A DNA stretch of 64,000 nucleotides from Variovorax sp. KK3 (GCF_001984055.1 NZ_LYVO01000020.1:31683-95682), one strand, 5' to 3'; shown: positions 7,929 through 16,929, counted from the first letter of the stretch. Translations and numbers: made by a program. The notes: generated by a model from the sequence alone, not told the origin.

Positions 7929-9384
7929 TCGTCTCCGTCACGATCTCCCCCAGGCGCCGCAGGGCTGCGTCGACCGCGTCGCCATAAGGCCAGCCGCAGT
8001 TGATGCGCAGGTAGTGGTCGAAGCGCGAGGAATTCGAGAACAGCGTTCCCGGCGCCACCACGATGCGTTCGGCCAAGGCCGCCGTGAACACGCGCTCCGA
8101 TGACAGCCGCTCCGGCAGTTCCACCCACAGCTGCAGCCCGCCCGGCGGCAGGTTGATGCGCGTGCCCTCGGGAAAATAGCCGGCGATCGCATCGGCGGTC
8201 TGCTCGCGCTGGGTCTTGAGGCACTGGCGCAGGTGCCGCAGGTGGCGATCGTAGGCGCCGGTGCCCATGAACTGGCCGGCGGCGGCCTGCGACAGCTCTT
8301 CGTTGTTGCGCGTCTGCGCGAACTTCAGCATCTCCACCCGCGCCTGCCAGCGCCCCGCCGAGATCCAGCCCAGCCGCAGGCCTGGCGCGAGGATCTTGTG
8401 CAACGAGGCGCAGTGGATCACGTTGCCCGTGGTGTCGAAGGACTTGAGCGCGCGCGGCGGCACCGCCGCATCGACCAGCTCGCTGTAGGTGTCGTCCTCG
8501 ATCAGCGGAATCGCGTGCTGGTCGCACAGCGCGGCCAGGCGTGCCTTGTGGCTGTCGGGCATCACGCTGCCGAGCGGGTTCTGCAGGTGCGGCACCACCA
8601 GCACGGCCTTGATGTTGTCGTAGGTGCGGATGGCGAGGTCGAGCGCCTCGATCGAGATGCCGGTCTGCGGGCTGGTCGGAATCTCGAGCGCGCGCATGCC
8701 CAGGCTTTCGAGCACCTGCAGCAGGCCATAGAAGGTGGGCGACTCCACCGCCACCGTGTCGCCCGGCTGGGCCACTGCGCGCAGCGCGAGGTTGAGCGCC
8801 TCGATGCAGCCGTTGGTCACCAGGATCTCGTCGGGCGAGATCGTCATGCCCACGCGCAGGCTGCGCTGGGCCAGCACTTGGCGGAAGGGCAGGTTGCCCT
8901 TGAGCGGTGCGGCCACTGCCAGCATGCCGGGCCGCTGCCGCAGCAGGCGCGCCATGGCGTTGCGCAGCGCCTCGGCGGGGTACAGCTCGGGCGCGCCGCG
9001 GGCGATCGACAGGTCGAGCTTTTCGGGCGTCTGCCGGCGGCGCGCCACGAAGTCGGACACCTTGGCGTGAATGCCGACGTATTGCGCCGGGTCGGGCGCC
9101 TGGTCGGCCTGGGGCTCGTCCATCGGCGCCATCGCCAGCCGCCGCGGCCGCCGCACGAAGTAGCCCGAACGCTCGCGCGCCTCGACCCAGCCTTCGCTTT
9201 CCATCGAGCGGCACAGCTGCAGCGCGGTCGACAGGCTGATGTCGTGCTGCTTCATCAGGTTGCGCAGCGAGGGCAGCTTGTCGTCGGGCTTGAGCGAGCC
9301 GGCACGGATGGCGTCGAGGTAGTGCGCGGCCAACTGGCGATAGAGCGGCGCGGCGTGCTGTGCTGCTTGCAACGTGGAGTCCAT
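7849..9384 (-). CDS. MocR-type regulator (GntR helix-turn-helix fused to class I aminotransferase)
   Basis: 511 residues from the ATG at 9384, which has AGGAG nine bases upstream; the frame extends to 9465 but that part is not conserved-looking. Residues 10-80 are a GntR winged helix (LKPDDKLPSLRNLMKQH, SLSTALQLCRSMESEGWVEA). The rest is a fold-type I aminotransferase domain with the PLP lysine in ASLHKILAPGLRLGW. MocR proteins usually use PLP or an amino-acid adduct as effector and regulate a divergent gene. The partner here is the DUF2917 gene at 9573, with a perfect 9-bp inverted repeat between them. Confidence 0.9.
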   Translation of the reverse strand: MDSTLQAAQHAAPLYRQLAAHYLDAIRAGSLKPDDKLPSLRNLMKQHDISLSTALQLCRSMESEGWVEARERSGYFVRRPRRLAMAPMDEPQADQAPDPAQYVGIHAKVSDFVARRRQTPEKLDLSIARGAPELYPAEALRNAMARLLRQRPGMLAVAAPLKGNLPFRQVLAQRSLRVGMTISPDEILVTNGCIEALNLALRAVAQPGDTVAVESPTFYGLLQVLESLGMRALEIPTSPQTGISIEALDLAIRTYDNIKAVLVVPHLQNPLGSVMPDSHKARLAALCDQHAIPLIEDDTYSELVDAAVPPRALKSFDTTGNVIHCASLHKILAPGLRLGWISAGRWQARVEMLKFAQTRNNEELSQAAAGQFMGTGAYDRHLRHLRQCLKTQREQTADAIAGYFPEGTRINLPPGGLQLWVELPERLSSERVFTAALAERIVVAPGTLFSNSSRFDHYLRINCGWPYGDAVDAALRRLGEIVTETINPAAPTPRSRPPARPDLPAPAPHPA

Positions 9385-9442
9385 GGCGTCGATGCTCCTG
9401 GATTGGCGGCGGTGGCAACAGATGCAGATCGGCGGAAAACGA

Positions 9443-9477
9443 CCATAACAGATGGCCTGAACCACCTGCTGTTATGG
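9443..9477. promoter_or_regulatory. Inverted repeat in MocR / DUF2917 intergenic region
   Basis: CCATAACAG (9443-9451) and CTGTTATGG (9469-9477) are perfect inverted 9-mers separated by 17 bases, each also flanked by a matching G outside. It sits 59 bases upstream of the MocR start and 96 bases upstream of the DUF2917 start, a position suited to a MocR dimer contacting two half-sites. Confidence 0.6.
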
Positions 9478-9572
9478 CGTCGATAAGCGTTCGCTGTGCC
9501 TGTTTTTCGAGCAGCGTACTGCCTACGATTTCAGGCACCGAACCACTCTTTTCCACTTTCTGAGAGCCAGCC

Positions 9573-9899
9573 ATGAACACCCGCGACCTTGCTCCCGTGA
9601 CCCATCTGCTGCCCGGCCAGTCGCTGCGCGTGGCCCTCGATGCCGGCGCCTCGCTGCTGGTGCTCGAAGGCCGCGTGCGCGTCGCATCGCCGCCCTCGTG
9701 GTTCGGCGAAACCGTGCTGACCGTCAAGAACGACTACCAGGCCGGCGAGGTCTACGTGGCCGGGCAGGGCGGCTGGATCGAGCTGAGCGCACAGGGCGCG
9801 GCGAGCGTGCAGGGCATCGCGCAGCCGGCGGCGCCGGCGCGTCGGCCCGGCGAATCCCGCGTCTCGCGGCTGCTTCAGCTGCTGTTCGCGCCGGCCTGA
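9573..9899 (+). CDS. DUF2917 protein (first copy)
   Basis: 108 residues. The pattern LLPGQSLRVALDAGASLLVLEGRVRVASPPSWFGET, then a cupin-like beta stretch ending VYVAGQGGWIELSAQG, matches DUF2917, a small predicted beta-barrel family of unknown function. It is divergent from the MocR regulator and is the likely target of that regulator. A second DUF2917 gene is at 27234, also divergent from a regulator gene. Confidence 0.75.
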   Translation: MNTRDLAPVTHLLPGQSLRVALDAGASLLVLEGRVRVASPPSWFGETVLTVKNDYQAGEVYVAGQGGWIELSAQGAASVQGIAQPAAPARRPGESRVSRLLQLLFAPA

Positions 9900-9906
9900 G
9901 GCCGCT

Positions 9907-11292
9907 TCAGCGCACGCTCTCTGCCGCGCGCAGCGCGTCGAGGAAGCTGCGCCGCCACCAGTGCACGTCTTGCGCGCGGATGCGCGACAGCAGCTTCTGG
10001 TGGCGCTCGCGCCGCTCCTCCAATGGCATCTGCAACGCCTGCTGCACCGTCTCGGCGGTGCCGTGCGTGTCGTAGGGGTTGACCAGCAGCGCCTCTTTCA
10101 GCTGCTCGGCCGCGCCCGCGAAGCGCGAGAGCACCAGCACGCCCGGGTCGGCCGGGTCTTGCGCGGCGATGTATTCCTTGGCCACCAGGTTCATGCCGTC
10201 GCGCAGCGGCGTCACCAGCCCGACCGCCGCCGCGCGGCAGAGCCCCGGCACCCGCTTGCGCGCCACCATGCGGTGGATGTAGCGCACCGGCATCCAGTCG
10301 AGCTCGCCGTAGTCGCCGTTGATGGCGCCGCACAGCGATTCGAGTTCGCGACGGATGTCGGCGTATGCATCGACCGACTCGCGGGTGGGTGAGGCGATCT
10401 GGATCAGCGTCGCGCTGCGCCGGTTCTCGGGATAGTTGGCCAACAGCTCGCGGAACGAGCGCACGCGGTTCGGGATGCCCTTCGAATAGTCGAGCCGGTC
10501 GATGCCCAGCAGCAGCCGCCGGCTGGAGTACTCGCGGCGCATCGTGTCGAACATGTCGCGCGAGTCCTTGGCCTGGGTGAGCGCTTCGAACTCGTCGACG
10601 TCGATGCCGATCGGAAAGGCCTGGCAGCGCACGGTTTGCCCGTAGGCGCGGTAGAGGCCGTCGCCCTTGACCTCGCCGTTGGCCTCGTTGTACACGTACT
10701 GCTCGAAATGCTGCACGTCCTGGTTCGACTGGAAGCCGATCAGGTCGTAGGCGAACAGCGAGCGCATCAGCCATTCGTGCTGCGGAATCGCCGCCATGAT
10801 GATGTGCGGCGGCAGTGGAATGTGCAGGAAGAAGCCGATGCGCTGCCGGCAGCCCATGCCGCGCAGCTCGGCCGCCAGCGGGATCATGTGGTAGTCGTGC
10901 ACCCAGATGATGTCGTCGGGCTTGAGCAGCGGCAGCAGCTTGCGTGCGAAGAGCTGGTTCACACGGCGGTAGCCGCCGATGAAGCCCGCGTCGAAGTTGG
11001 CCAGGTCGAGCCGGTCGTGGAACACCGGCCACAGCACGTCGTTGCTGTAGCCCAGGTAGTAGCTGTCGTGGTCCTCGCGGCTCAGGTCGATGGTGGCCAG
11101 CGTGACCTTGCCGGCCTGCTGGCTGCGCAATTCGCCTTCGCCGGTGGGGCCGTCTTCGACGATGTTGCCGCTCCAGCCGAACCAGAGGCCGCCGGTCTGC
11201 TGCAGGCTTTCGCCAAGGGCGACGGCCAGGCCACCGGCAGCGGGCTTGCGAGGGTCGGCGATGCGGTTGGATATGACGACGAGACGGCTCAT
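9907..11292 (-). CDS. otsA: Trehalose-6-phosphate synthase
   Basis: 461 residues, normal length for OtsA (GT20). The N-terminal [20 protein letters not shown] carries the glycine loop that binds UDP-glucose. [23 protein letters not shown] and the C-terminal [15 protein letters not shown] are the family hallmarks for glucose-6-phosphate and nucleotide-sugar binding. The enzyme joins UDP-glucose and glucose 6-phosphate. It is the last gene of an otsB-GH15-otsA operon, 25 bases after the GH15 stop. Confidence 0.95.
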   Translation of the reverse strand: MSRLVVISNRIADPRKPAAGGLAVALGESLQQTGGLWFGWSGNIVEDGPTGEGELRSQQAGKVTLATIDLSREDHDSYYLGYSNDVLWPVFHDRLDLANFDAGFIGGYRRVNQLFARKLLPLLKPDDIIWVHDYHMIPLAAELRGMGCRQRIGFFLHIPLPPHIIMAAIPQHEWLMRSLFAYDLIGFQSNQDVQHFEQYVYNEANGEVKGDGLYRAYGQTVRCQAFPIGIDVDEFEALTQAKDSRDMFDTMRREYSSRRLLLGIDRLDYSKGIPNRVRSFRELLANYPENRRSATLIQIASPTRESVDAYADIRRELESLCGAINGDYGELDWMPVRYIHRMVARKRVPGLCRAAAVGLVTPLRDGMNLVAKEYIAAQDPADPGVLVLSRFAGAAEQLKEALLVNPYDTHGTAETVQQALQMPLEERRERHQKLLSRIRAQDVHWWRRSFLDALRAAESVR

Positions 11293-11317
11293 GGACTTCT
11301 TGTTTCGGTGCCCGCGC

Positions 11318-13261
11318 TCAGATGCACGAGTCCCAGGGCGCCGACAGTCGGGTCGCCGCGTTGATGATGCCGACCATGGAGTAGGTCTGCGGGAAGTTGC
11401 CCCACATCTCTCCAGTGACCGGATGGGTGTCTTCCGAGAGCAGGCCGAGCGGGTTGCGCGCGGCCAGCATGGTCTCGAAGATCTGCCGCGCCTCGGCCTT
11501 GCGGCCGATCTTGGCCAAGGCGTCGATGCGCCAGAAGGTGCAGATGTTGAAGGCGGTCTCGGGCTTCCCGAAGTCGTCGGCCGCCTCGTAGCGGCGCATG
11601 TAGGGTCCGTCGCACAGCGACTTTTCCATGGCCTCGACGGTCGAGATGAAGCGCGGGTCGCGCGCGTCGATGAGGCCCACCTCGACCATCAGCAGCACGC
11701 TCGCATCCAGCTCGTGCCCGCCGAAGCTCTCGGCGAAAGCCTGTCGCTCTTCGCACCAGGACTTGGTCAGGATCTCCTCGCGCATGCGCGAAGAATGGCC
11801 GTGCCAGTACGCGGCGCGCTCCGGCAGCCCGAGCGCGCGCGCCACCTTGGCGATGCGGTCGCAGGCAGCCCAGCTCATGAGCGCCGAGCTGGTGTGCACG
11901 CGGGCGCGGGTGCGCAGCTCCCACATGCCGGCGTCCGGCGTGCCGTAGACCCGAATCGCCTGCTCGCCCACCGCCTCGAGATGCGGAAACTCGGCCACGC
12001 CGCCGCGGCTGAGCAGCCGGTGGTCGTGGAAGGCCTGTGACGCGCCCAGCACGATGTTGCCGTACACGTCGTGCTGAAAATGCTCCTGCGCTTGGTTGCC
12101 CACGCGCACCGGGCCCATGCCGCGGTAGCCGCCCAGGCCTTCGACGAACGACTCGGGCAATTCGCGTTCCAGCCCGATGCCGTAGAGCGGCTGAACGTGT
12201 TCGCCGTGCGAGCCGATCACCACGTTGGCCAGCCAGCGCAGGTAGTCCTCCATGGTGCCGACTTCCGACAGGCTGTTGAGCGCGCGCACCACGAAGAAGG
12301 CGTCGCGCAGCCAGCAGTAGCGGTAGTCCCAGTTGCGCTCGCTGCCCGGCGCCTCGGGGATGCTGGTGGTCATGGCCGCGACGATCGCGCCGGTGTCCTC
12401 GTAGAGCGACAGCTTCAGCGTGATCGCGGCGCGAATCACCGCGTCCTGCCATTCGAAGGGAATGGCCAGCCGCTTGCTCCAGGTGCGCCAGTAGGCGATG
12501 GTTTCCTGCTCGAAGTGACGCGCCGTGTCGGCGATGCCGTCCATCAGCGTTTCGTCCGCACCGAGCAGGAAGTTGTGCTCGCGCGACAGCACGAAGGGCT
12601 GCTTCGACAGCACGTGCGCGACCGGTGCGTCGGTGTTCAGGCGCAGCGCGAAGTCGGGCCCCACGTAGCGGATGTGGTTGCTGCCGCGCGTGATCTCCGG
12701 CGGCGCAACGCCCCATTGAAAGCGCGGCGCCAGCGAGATGCGCACGCGCGGCGTGCCCTGGATCGGCTTGACGCGGCGCACGATGGTCAGCGGGCGGAAG
12801 TAGCGCGAGCGGCTGTAGAAGCGCGGCGCGAAGTCGGTGATCTCGACGCCCTGGCCGGCACTGTCGAAGAGCTGGGTGCGCAGCACGGCCGTGTTGGGCT
12901 CGTACCACTGCTTCGACGAAGCGAAGTCTTCGATCTCGATCGCCCAGTCGCTCGCGTCGTCGCCCGGGTGCAGCAGGGCATTGAACACCGGATCGCCGTC
13001 GAAGCGAGGCAGGCAGCACCACACCACACGGCCACGCGAGTCGATCAGCGCGCTGTAGGCGCAGTTGCCGATCACGCCTACGTTGAGCGATGCCTCGGCC
13101 GGCGGGCCGAAGCCTCCGCGCGCGGCGGGCTGCGTTGCAGCTTCCGGGTTGGCAGCAGGCTTGTCGCTCGCGCCGGCGGCTTCGGCCATCGAATCGCCGG
13201 CCCGGCTTTCCTGCTTCTTCTCTTCCTCCTGCGGCTTGACCTCTGCGGGGTTCTTGGTCAT
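11318..13261 (-). CDS. Glycoside hydrolase family 15 protein (glucoamylase/trehalase type)
   Basis: 647 residues. After about 50 low-complexity, charged and Ala/Pro-rich residues the protein has the GH15 start NVGVIGNCAYSALIDSRGRVVWCCLPRFDG, and later the (alpha/alpha)6-barrel motifs NWDYRYCWLRDAFF and GYRGMGPVRVGNQA. In GH15 two glutamates act as acid and base. The gene is translationally coupled to otsB (ATGA at 13258-13261) and precedes otsA, so a role in trehalose or alpha-glucan turnover is likely. Trehalase and glucoamylase activities cannot be separated by reading. Confidence 0.85.
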   Translation of the reverse strand: MTKNPAEVKPQEEEKKQESRAGDSMAEAAGASDKPAANPEAATQPAARGGFGPPAEASLNVGVIGNCAYSALIDSRGRVVWCCLPRFDGDPVFNALLHPGDDASDWAIEIEDFASSKQWYEPNTAVLRTQLFDSAGQGVEITDFAPRFYSRSRYFRPLTIVRRVKPIQGTPRVRISLAPRFQWGVAPPEITRGSNHIRYVGPDFALRLNTDAPVAHVLSKQPFVLSREHNFLLGADETLMDGIADTARHFEQETIAYWRTWSKRLAIPFEWQDAVIRAAITLKLSLYEDTGAIVAAMTTSIPEAPGSERNWDYRYCWLRDAFFVVRALNSLSEVGTMEDYLRWLANVVIGSHGEHVQPLYGIGLERELPESFVEGLGGYRGMGPVRVGNQAQEHFQHDVYGNIVLGASQAFHDHRLLSRGGVAEFPHLEAVGEQAIRVYGTPDAGMWELRTRARVHTSSALMSWAACDRIAKVARALGLPERAAYWHGHSSRMREEILTKSWCEERQAFAESFGGHELDASVLLMVEVGLIDARDPRFISTVEAMEKSLCDGPYMRRYEAADDFGKPETAFNICTFWRIDALAKIGRKAEARQIFETMLAARNPLGLLSEDTHPVTGEMWGNFPQTYSMVGIINAATRLSAPWDSCI

Positions 13262-14031
13262 TCAGGGGTTCCTCGCGGCTTGGATGGCGAATCGGCCAGC
13301 ACTTTACGCGCCTCGACGAGCCATTCAAATACCGCGCGGGGTGAATCGAGCCGATGCAGGGCCAGGCTGGGCCCCGAGCCCACCTTGATCGCCACGCCGC
13401 CGCGCGGCTGCACCACCGCGAAGCCGTGTTCGTCAGTCGTGTCGTCGCCGGCGAAGAACGGCGTGCGGCCGACGAAGGGTGCCTCGCGCAGAAAGGCGTC
13501 GATGGCGGTGCCCTTGTTGACGCCAGCGGGCTTGACTTCGAACACGAACTTGCCGTGCAGCAGCTCCAACTGCGGCTGATCGGCGATGATCCGCGCCAGC
13601 GCGTCGCGGCACACCGCTTCGAGCTGGGGCGCGAGCCGGTAGTGCAGGGCGATGGCGGCATGCTTGCGTTCCACCAGCAGGCCTTCGTAAACGCGGGCCA
13701 GCTCGTTGGCCGTGTCCAGCACTTCTGTCAGGTCGGGCGCACGCTGCTCCTGCATCTGCCCTTCGAAATCGCGCCGCTGCACGCCGTGCTCACCGGCGGC
13801 CGGCAGCCGCAATGGGGCGAGAAAGCGGTCCAGCACGTCGATCTGCCGACCGGACACCACGGCGAGCGCGCCGCCCAGCAGGTCGCTCAAGTCGCTGAGC
13901 AGCGGCACCAGCGCCGCGGGCACGTCGATCGCCTCGGGCGTCTCGGCGATCGCCACCAGCGTGCCGTCGAAATCAAGAAAAAGCGCAGCGTCGCGCGTGA
14001 GGCTGGGGGGCGTCTGCATGGGGAAAACCAT
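13258..14031 (-). CDS. otsB: Trehalose-6-phosphate phosphatase
   Basis: 257 residues, HAD superfamily. FLDFDGTLVAIAETP holds the nucleophile Asp; AVVSGRQIDVLDRFL, GEHGVQRRD and the C-terminal FAGDDTTDEHGF (the metal-binding GDD) are OtsB hallmarks. It converts trehalose 6-phosphate to trehalose. The start may be M1 or M5 (MQTPPSL). It leads the trehalose operon, typical of osmoprotection. The region upstream (14032-14203, 172 bases) holds its promoter and the edge of the AT-richer island. Confidence 0.93.
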   Translation of the reverse strand: MVFPMQTPPSLTRDAALFLDFDGTLVAIAETPEAIDVPAALVPLLSDLSDLLGGALAVVSGRQIDVLDRFLAPLRLPAAGEHGVQRRDFEGQMQEQRAPDLTEVLDTANELARVYEGLLVERKHAAIALHYRLAPQLEAVCRDALARIIADQPQLELLHGKFVFEVKPAGVNKGTAIDAFLREAPFVGRTPFFAGDDTTDEHGFAVVQPRGGVAIKVGSGPSLALHRLDSPRAVFEWLVEARKVLADSPSKPRGTPE

Positions 14032-14203
14032 AGCAGGTTCGGCAGAGGCGGAACGTCGGCGAAACGCCCATTCGGGTGGTACGCGAGCAAAGGGCAGGGA
14101 GGACGCTGTGCGCGGGCACGCTTCGCTTTGCGGCCAGCGTGCGCGTGCCCCAATGCACGGCAGCGATGCGTTTGTCGTGAAGCGCCTCGTCTACGATGCT
14201 CGA

Positions 14204-14581
14204 CTAGTTCGTATGTTCCAAATACGCCTGAGCGAGAGCGAAATCTTCAACGCTCCATCGCGGATCCTTCAAGTCCACAGCCGTTTGCAATCGCCGCCTG
14301 AAGATGTGCTCCACCGCTTCTGGGCGAATACTTGATGGCTTGAGTTCCAGCATACTTTTTGCGAGCATATGAATCACCGTGTAGATGGACCAATGAAGTT
14401 CGCGCACGACAACTTCTTCCTTGCTGCCAATATGAGGATCCTCGATCTCTTCGAGCAATGTCCACAACCCACGGATTGAGTGGTGGTCGCCGCTTCGATT
14501 CTGAATCTCTGCAAGATTTACGGTTTCAGGCCACTCTGCTACTGCGCGGTGGAAAAGATCTACAAAGTTTGCTTGTGTCAC
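14204..14581 (-). CDS. Putative immunity protein, second copy (GTG start)
   Basis: 125 residues, start codon GTG at 14581. It differs from the protein at 14738-15115 at 21 of 125 positions by my alignment, so the two are recent paralogs. The family is not one I can name: acidic-to-neutral, mostly helical, with a conserved core SKEEVVVRE, HWSIYT, IHMLAKSMLELKPS and EHIFRRRLQTAVD. Immunity function is inferred only from its place behind a toxin gene and a decayed toxin tip. It is the last gene of the leftward set. Confidence 0.6.
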   Translation of the reverse strand: MTQANFVDLFHRAVAEWPETVNLAEIQNRSGDHHSIRGLWTLLEEIEDPHIGSKEEVVVRELHWSIYTVIHMLAKSMLELKPSSIRPEAVEHIFRRRLQTAVDLKDPRWSVEDFALAQAYLEHTN

Positions 14582-14583
14582 CG

Positions 14584-14737
14584 CTATTCCATGATGCGGC
14601 CGTCTGGGCAGATGCTGCTGGTGGCCTTCCCATCCCCAGACCTTTCGATCAGGCCATTGCTTTCATTGAGCACCGCCATGGCTGGCGGTGCACGTTCCCG
14701 CACAGAGCCGTCTTCGCATTGGCTCCCGCCGCTTCCG
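14584..14737 (-). pseudogene. Decayed duplicate of the toxin 3' end
   Basis: On the minus strand this spacer aligns over its whole length with the last 50 codons of the toxin gene at 15118-15705. The aligned frame reads CEDGSVRER where the toxin has CNDGSVWER, then loses one base (GTGAC to GTGC) and hits a TGA where the toxin has TGG. The TAG stop and its two-base spacing to the next start codon are still preserved. So a toxin-tip plus immunity unit was duplicated and the toxin part of the older copy died. Confidence 0.8.
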
Positions 14738-15115
14738 CTAGTTCGTGCTCTCCAAATAGGCCTGAGCGAGAGCGAAATCTTCAGCTCTCCATCGCGGATC
14801 CTTGAAGTCCACTGCCGTTTGCAATCGCCGCCTGAAGATGTGCTCCACCGCTTCTGGGCGAATAGTCGACGGCTTAAGCTCTAGCATACTTTTTGCGAGC
14901 ATGTGAATCATCGTGTAGATGGACCAATGAACTTCGCGTACGACCACTTCTTCCTTGCTTCCGATATGAGGATACTCAATCTCCTCAAGCAATCTCCCTA
15001 ACCCGCGGATTGTGTAACGGTCACCGCTTTGCCTCTGAATCTCTGCAAGATTCACCGTTTCAGGCCACTCCGCTAAAGCGCTTTGGAAGAGAGCTGCAAA
15101 GTTTGCTTCTGTCAT
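14738..15115 (-). CDS. Putative immunity protein, first copy
   Basis: 125 residues from the ATG at 15115, two bases after the TAG of the toxin gene; an earlier in-frame ATG at 15202 lies inside the toxin gene and is unlikely. About 83% identical to the copy at 14204-14581. It has no signal peptide or membrane helix, so it would act in the cytoplasm. The tight spacing behind an Rhs-type toxin is the usual place of a cognate immunity gene. No named immunity family was recognised. Confidence 0.7.
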   Translation of the reverse strand: MTEANFAALFQSALAEWPETVNLAEIQRQSGDRYTIRGLGRLLEEIEYPHIGSKEEVVVREVHWSIYTMIHMLAKSMLELKPSTIRPEAVEHIFRRRLQTAVDFKDPRWRAEDFALAQAYLESTN

Positions 15116-15117
15116 CG

Positions 15118-15705
15118 CTATTTCCTGATGCGGCCGTCTGGCCAAATGCTGTTCGGTGGCCTTCGCTTCTCCCAGGACTTTCGATCTGGCCATCGCTTCC
15201 ATTGATCACCGCCATGACCGGCGGTGTCACGCTCCCACACAGAGCCGTCGTTGCATTGCTTTCCAGGGGTTCCGTAAATCGGTATGAATTTGTCGGGAGC
15301 GAAGTCCGGGTTGTCAGGATACACAACTGGATCGCCGTCTTCTGCCAGAATTGGCCCGAACACGTTCCAGCCAACCCACGCACCCACACCGGCTCCGATG
15401 ACGCCGCCGGCAACCAGACCCGGCGGGCCAAAGACAGAACCGATTTCAGCTCCGCTGATGGCACCGGCGAGGGGGTTCAACCCGTCCGGATCGGTGTACT
15501 TCAACGCATCGTTGAGTGCGTACGGGGCGCGGTTCCAGCCAGCTTCAAGGCCCTTCGGGTCGGGCTGCGTATATCGGCCATCTGGCGGCCTATAGCTCCG
15601 GTGGCCGTTGTAGTCGAGGCCGCTTTCTTTGTCGAAATACATCGCGGTCGCCAACGACGAACATACAAGGCACCATAGTACGACGGCAATCTTTAAATAT
15701 TTCAT
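15118..15705 (-). CDS. Orphan Rhs-core protein with signal peptide and C-terminal toxin-like domain
   Basis: 195 residues. Residues 1-21 look like a Sec signal peptide (MKYLKIAVVLWCLVCSSLATA). Residues 23-80 are a single Rhs-associated core: YFDKESGLDYNG, GRYTQPDPKGLEAG and YTDPDGLNPLA. A Gly-rich hydrophobic stretch (80-118) follows. The C-terminal 55 residues (GSVWERD, GHGGDQWKRW, SWEK, SIWPDGRIRK) are basic and Trp-rich, like a small nuclease-type polymorphic toxin tip; I cannot assign its family. Full-length Rhs proteins exceed 1,000 residues, so this is a detached C-terminal module. It overlaps the upstream gene by ATGA at 15702-15705 and is followed by two immunity-like genes. Confidence 0.75.
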   Translation of the reverse strand: MKYLKIAVVLWCLVCSSLATAMYFDKESGLDYNGHRSYRPPDGRYTQPDPKGLEAGWNRAPYALNDALKYTDPDGLNPLAGAISGAEIGSVFGPPGLVAGGVIGAGVGAWVGWNVFGPILAEDGDPVVYPDNPDFAPDKFIPIYGTPGKQCNDGSVWERDTAGHGGDQWKRWPDRKSWEKRRPPNSIWPDGRIRK

Positions 15706-16583
15706 TCCGCCCGAATCCCCCCTGCGTTACGTACATTCTCAATCGCGACATACCCAAGTTCAAAGGCCTTCCTCATCATCGCTTTGGACGCTTCGGCATG
15801 GCGGCTCGATTCCTCTCCTTTGGTGACTTTGGCATACGCCTGATGGATGGCGCTGATTTGCTCATAGGTTTCGGCCCGCCGAGGAGTTAGGAGCAATGAG
15901 GCCTTCAGATATTCCAGACACTTTGGTGTGTCGCTCATTGCATATACAAAAGCGTTGGCCGTCATCAGCAGACCCAATTGCTCGCGATAACTCAAGGGTC
16001 GCATATAGCAACCCGAACGCAGCCCAATGGAGGTGACCCCATTTCGGCGGATGTAATCGGCGTCGGAGAAATATTTGCCGCCGCTTGTGGTTTCGATGTT
16101 GAGTTCCGGGAAATCTCGATGAACATATCTGACAAAGAGATGATCGGGCACGCAAACAATGTGAACCGGGTAGCCGAGCCTTTGACCAACTGCAACATAC
16201 AAGAGTGGCATGGTCACGCAAATACCCTTCTTGGTATCCAAAATCCCGTCGAGCAAGTAGTTCCGCTGGTTTTCCCGAGCCAGCGGATGATGGTCGTACT
16301 GAAAGCCATTTTCACGAAAGAGTACATCGCGCATGGCAAGTGTGCGCTTAACGGGATCGGTCGCGCCATCGAGTTTGGAACGAACAGCAGTCACAAGCGC
16401 GTCGAGCTGCTTCGAATACGCTTCCACATCGAGTGCGGGCCTGAACTCCTGAGCCAAGATAAGTGCGACCCGACCGATATCGATCCTTTCATCCGAAAGC
16501 CATCGCAATTGATTGACACTGCCGCTTGCCCATGCAACTGGCGCGCTCAACGCTGCTCCTGCGAGCAGAGTGCGTCTCTTCAT
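15702..16583 (-). CDS. Transglutaminase-like (SirB1-type) exported protein
   Basis: 293 residues. The N-terminus MKRRTLLAGAALSAPVAWAS is a signal sequence with a twin-arginine look. The central part KKGICVTMPLLYVAVGQRLG (C122) and VPDHLFVRY (H148) resembles the Cys-His region of SirB1/transglutaminase-like domains. The C-terminal 80 residues, YLKASLLLTPRRAETYEQIS and on, look like a TPR-type helical pair. It is translationally coupled to the Rhs-type toxin gene. Whether it processes, activates or is unrelated to the toxin is unknown. Confidence 0.65.
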   Translation of the reverse strand: MKRRTLLAGAALSAPVAWASGSVNQLRWLSDERIDIGRVALILAQEFRPALDVEAYSKQLDALVTAVRSKLDGATDPVKRTLAMRDVLFRENGFQYDHHPLARENQRNYLLDGILDTKKGICVTMPLLYVAVGQRLGYPVHIVCVPDHLFVRYVHRDFPELNIETTSGGKYFSDADYIRRNGVTSIGLRSGCYMRPLSYREQLGLLMTANAFVYAMSDTPKCLEYLKASLLLTPRRAETYEQISAIHQAYAKVTKGEESSRHAEASKAMMRKAFELGYVAIENVRNAGGIRAE

Positions 16584-16592
16584 CGAGCCTCC

Positions 16593-16781
16593 CTAATAGT
16601 TGCGGACAACAAATGCGGCAAAGATCCCCAGCGCCGCACAAGCGATAAAAAACGCGGCGCGCAGGATTGAAGCCAAGCGTGACCTCTGACTGAGGCATGA
16701 TCTGCCCTGTAAGCGGTGGCCGCCTCTCTTGAATGAATCGAAGTTGGTCGAGAGACTCGCGGAGATTGTGGTCTTACACAT
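16593..16781 (-). CDS. Possible small membrane protein
   Basis: 62 codons ending nine bases before the transglutaminase-like gene. The C-terminal third (LASILRAAFFIACAALGIFAAFVV) would form one membrane helix; the rest is basic and Ser-rich. There is no good ribosome-binding site before the ATG, and no recognised family. The 346-base gap 16584-16929 holds nothing else that I can support, so this may be non-coding. Confidence 0.25.
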   Translation of the reverse strand: MCKTTISASLSTNFDSFKRGGHRLQGRSCLSQRSRLASILRAAFFIACAALGIFAAFVVRNY

Positions 16782-16929
16782 TGAGGTACCGAGCGTGAAA
16801 GGTTCTCTGGGGCTGCCCCTCGTGATGAGCGGCGCGTTGTAGCGACGCGTCGTCCCGCGGCAGGCGAAGGCTGTCACGCTATCGACAAAGCATCTTTGTG
16901 TCGTGTCTCCGCGAGAATTGATCAGATTT

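Noticed and set aside
8233..9486. 417-codon plus-strand frame
   Set aside because: Antisense to the MocR gene. His/Arg-rich, no motif.
12071..13579. 502-codon plus-strand frame
   Set aside because: Mirror of the GH15 and otsB genes; no motif.
11289..13661. 790-codon minus-strand frame covering GH15 and otsB
   Set aside because: It is an out-of-frame reading of the GH15 and otsB genes; the correct frames carry the family motifs and the ATGA overlap.
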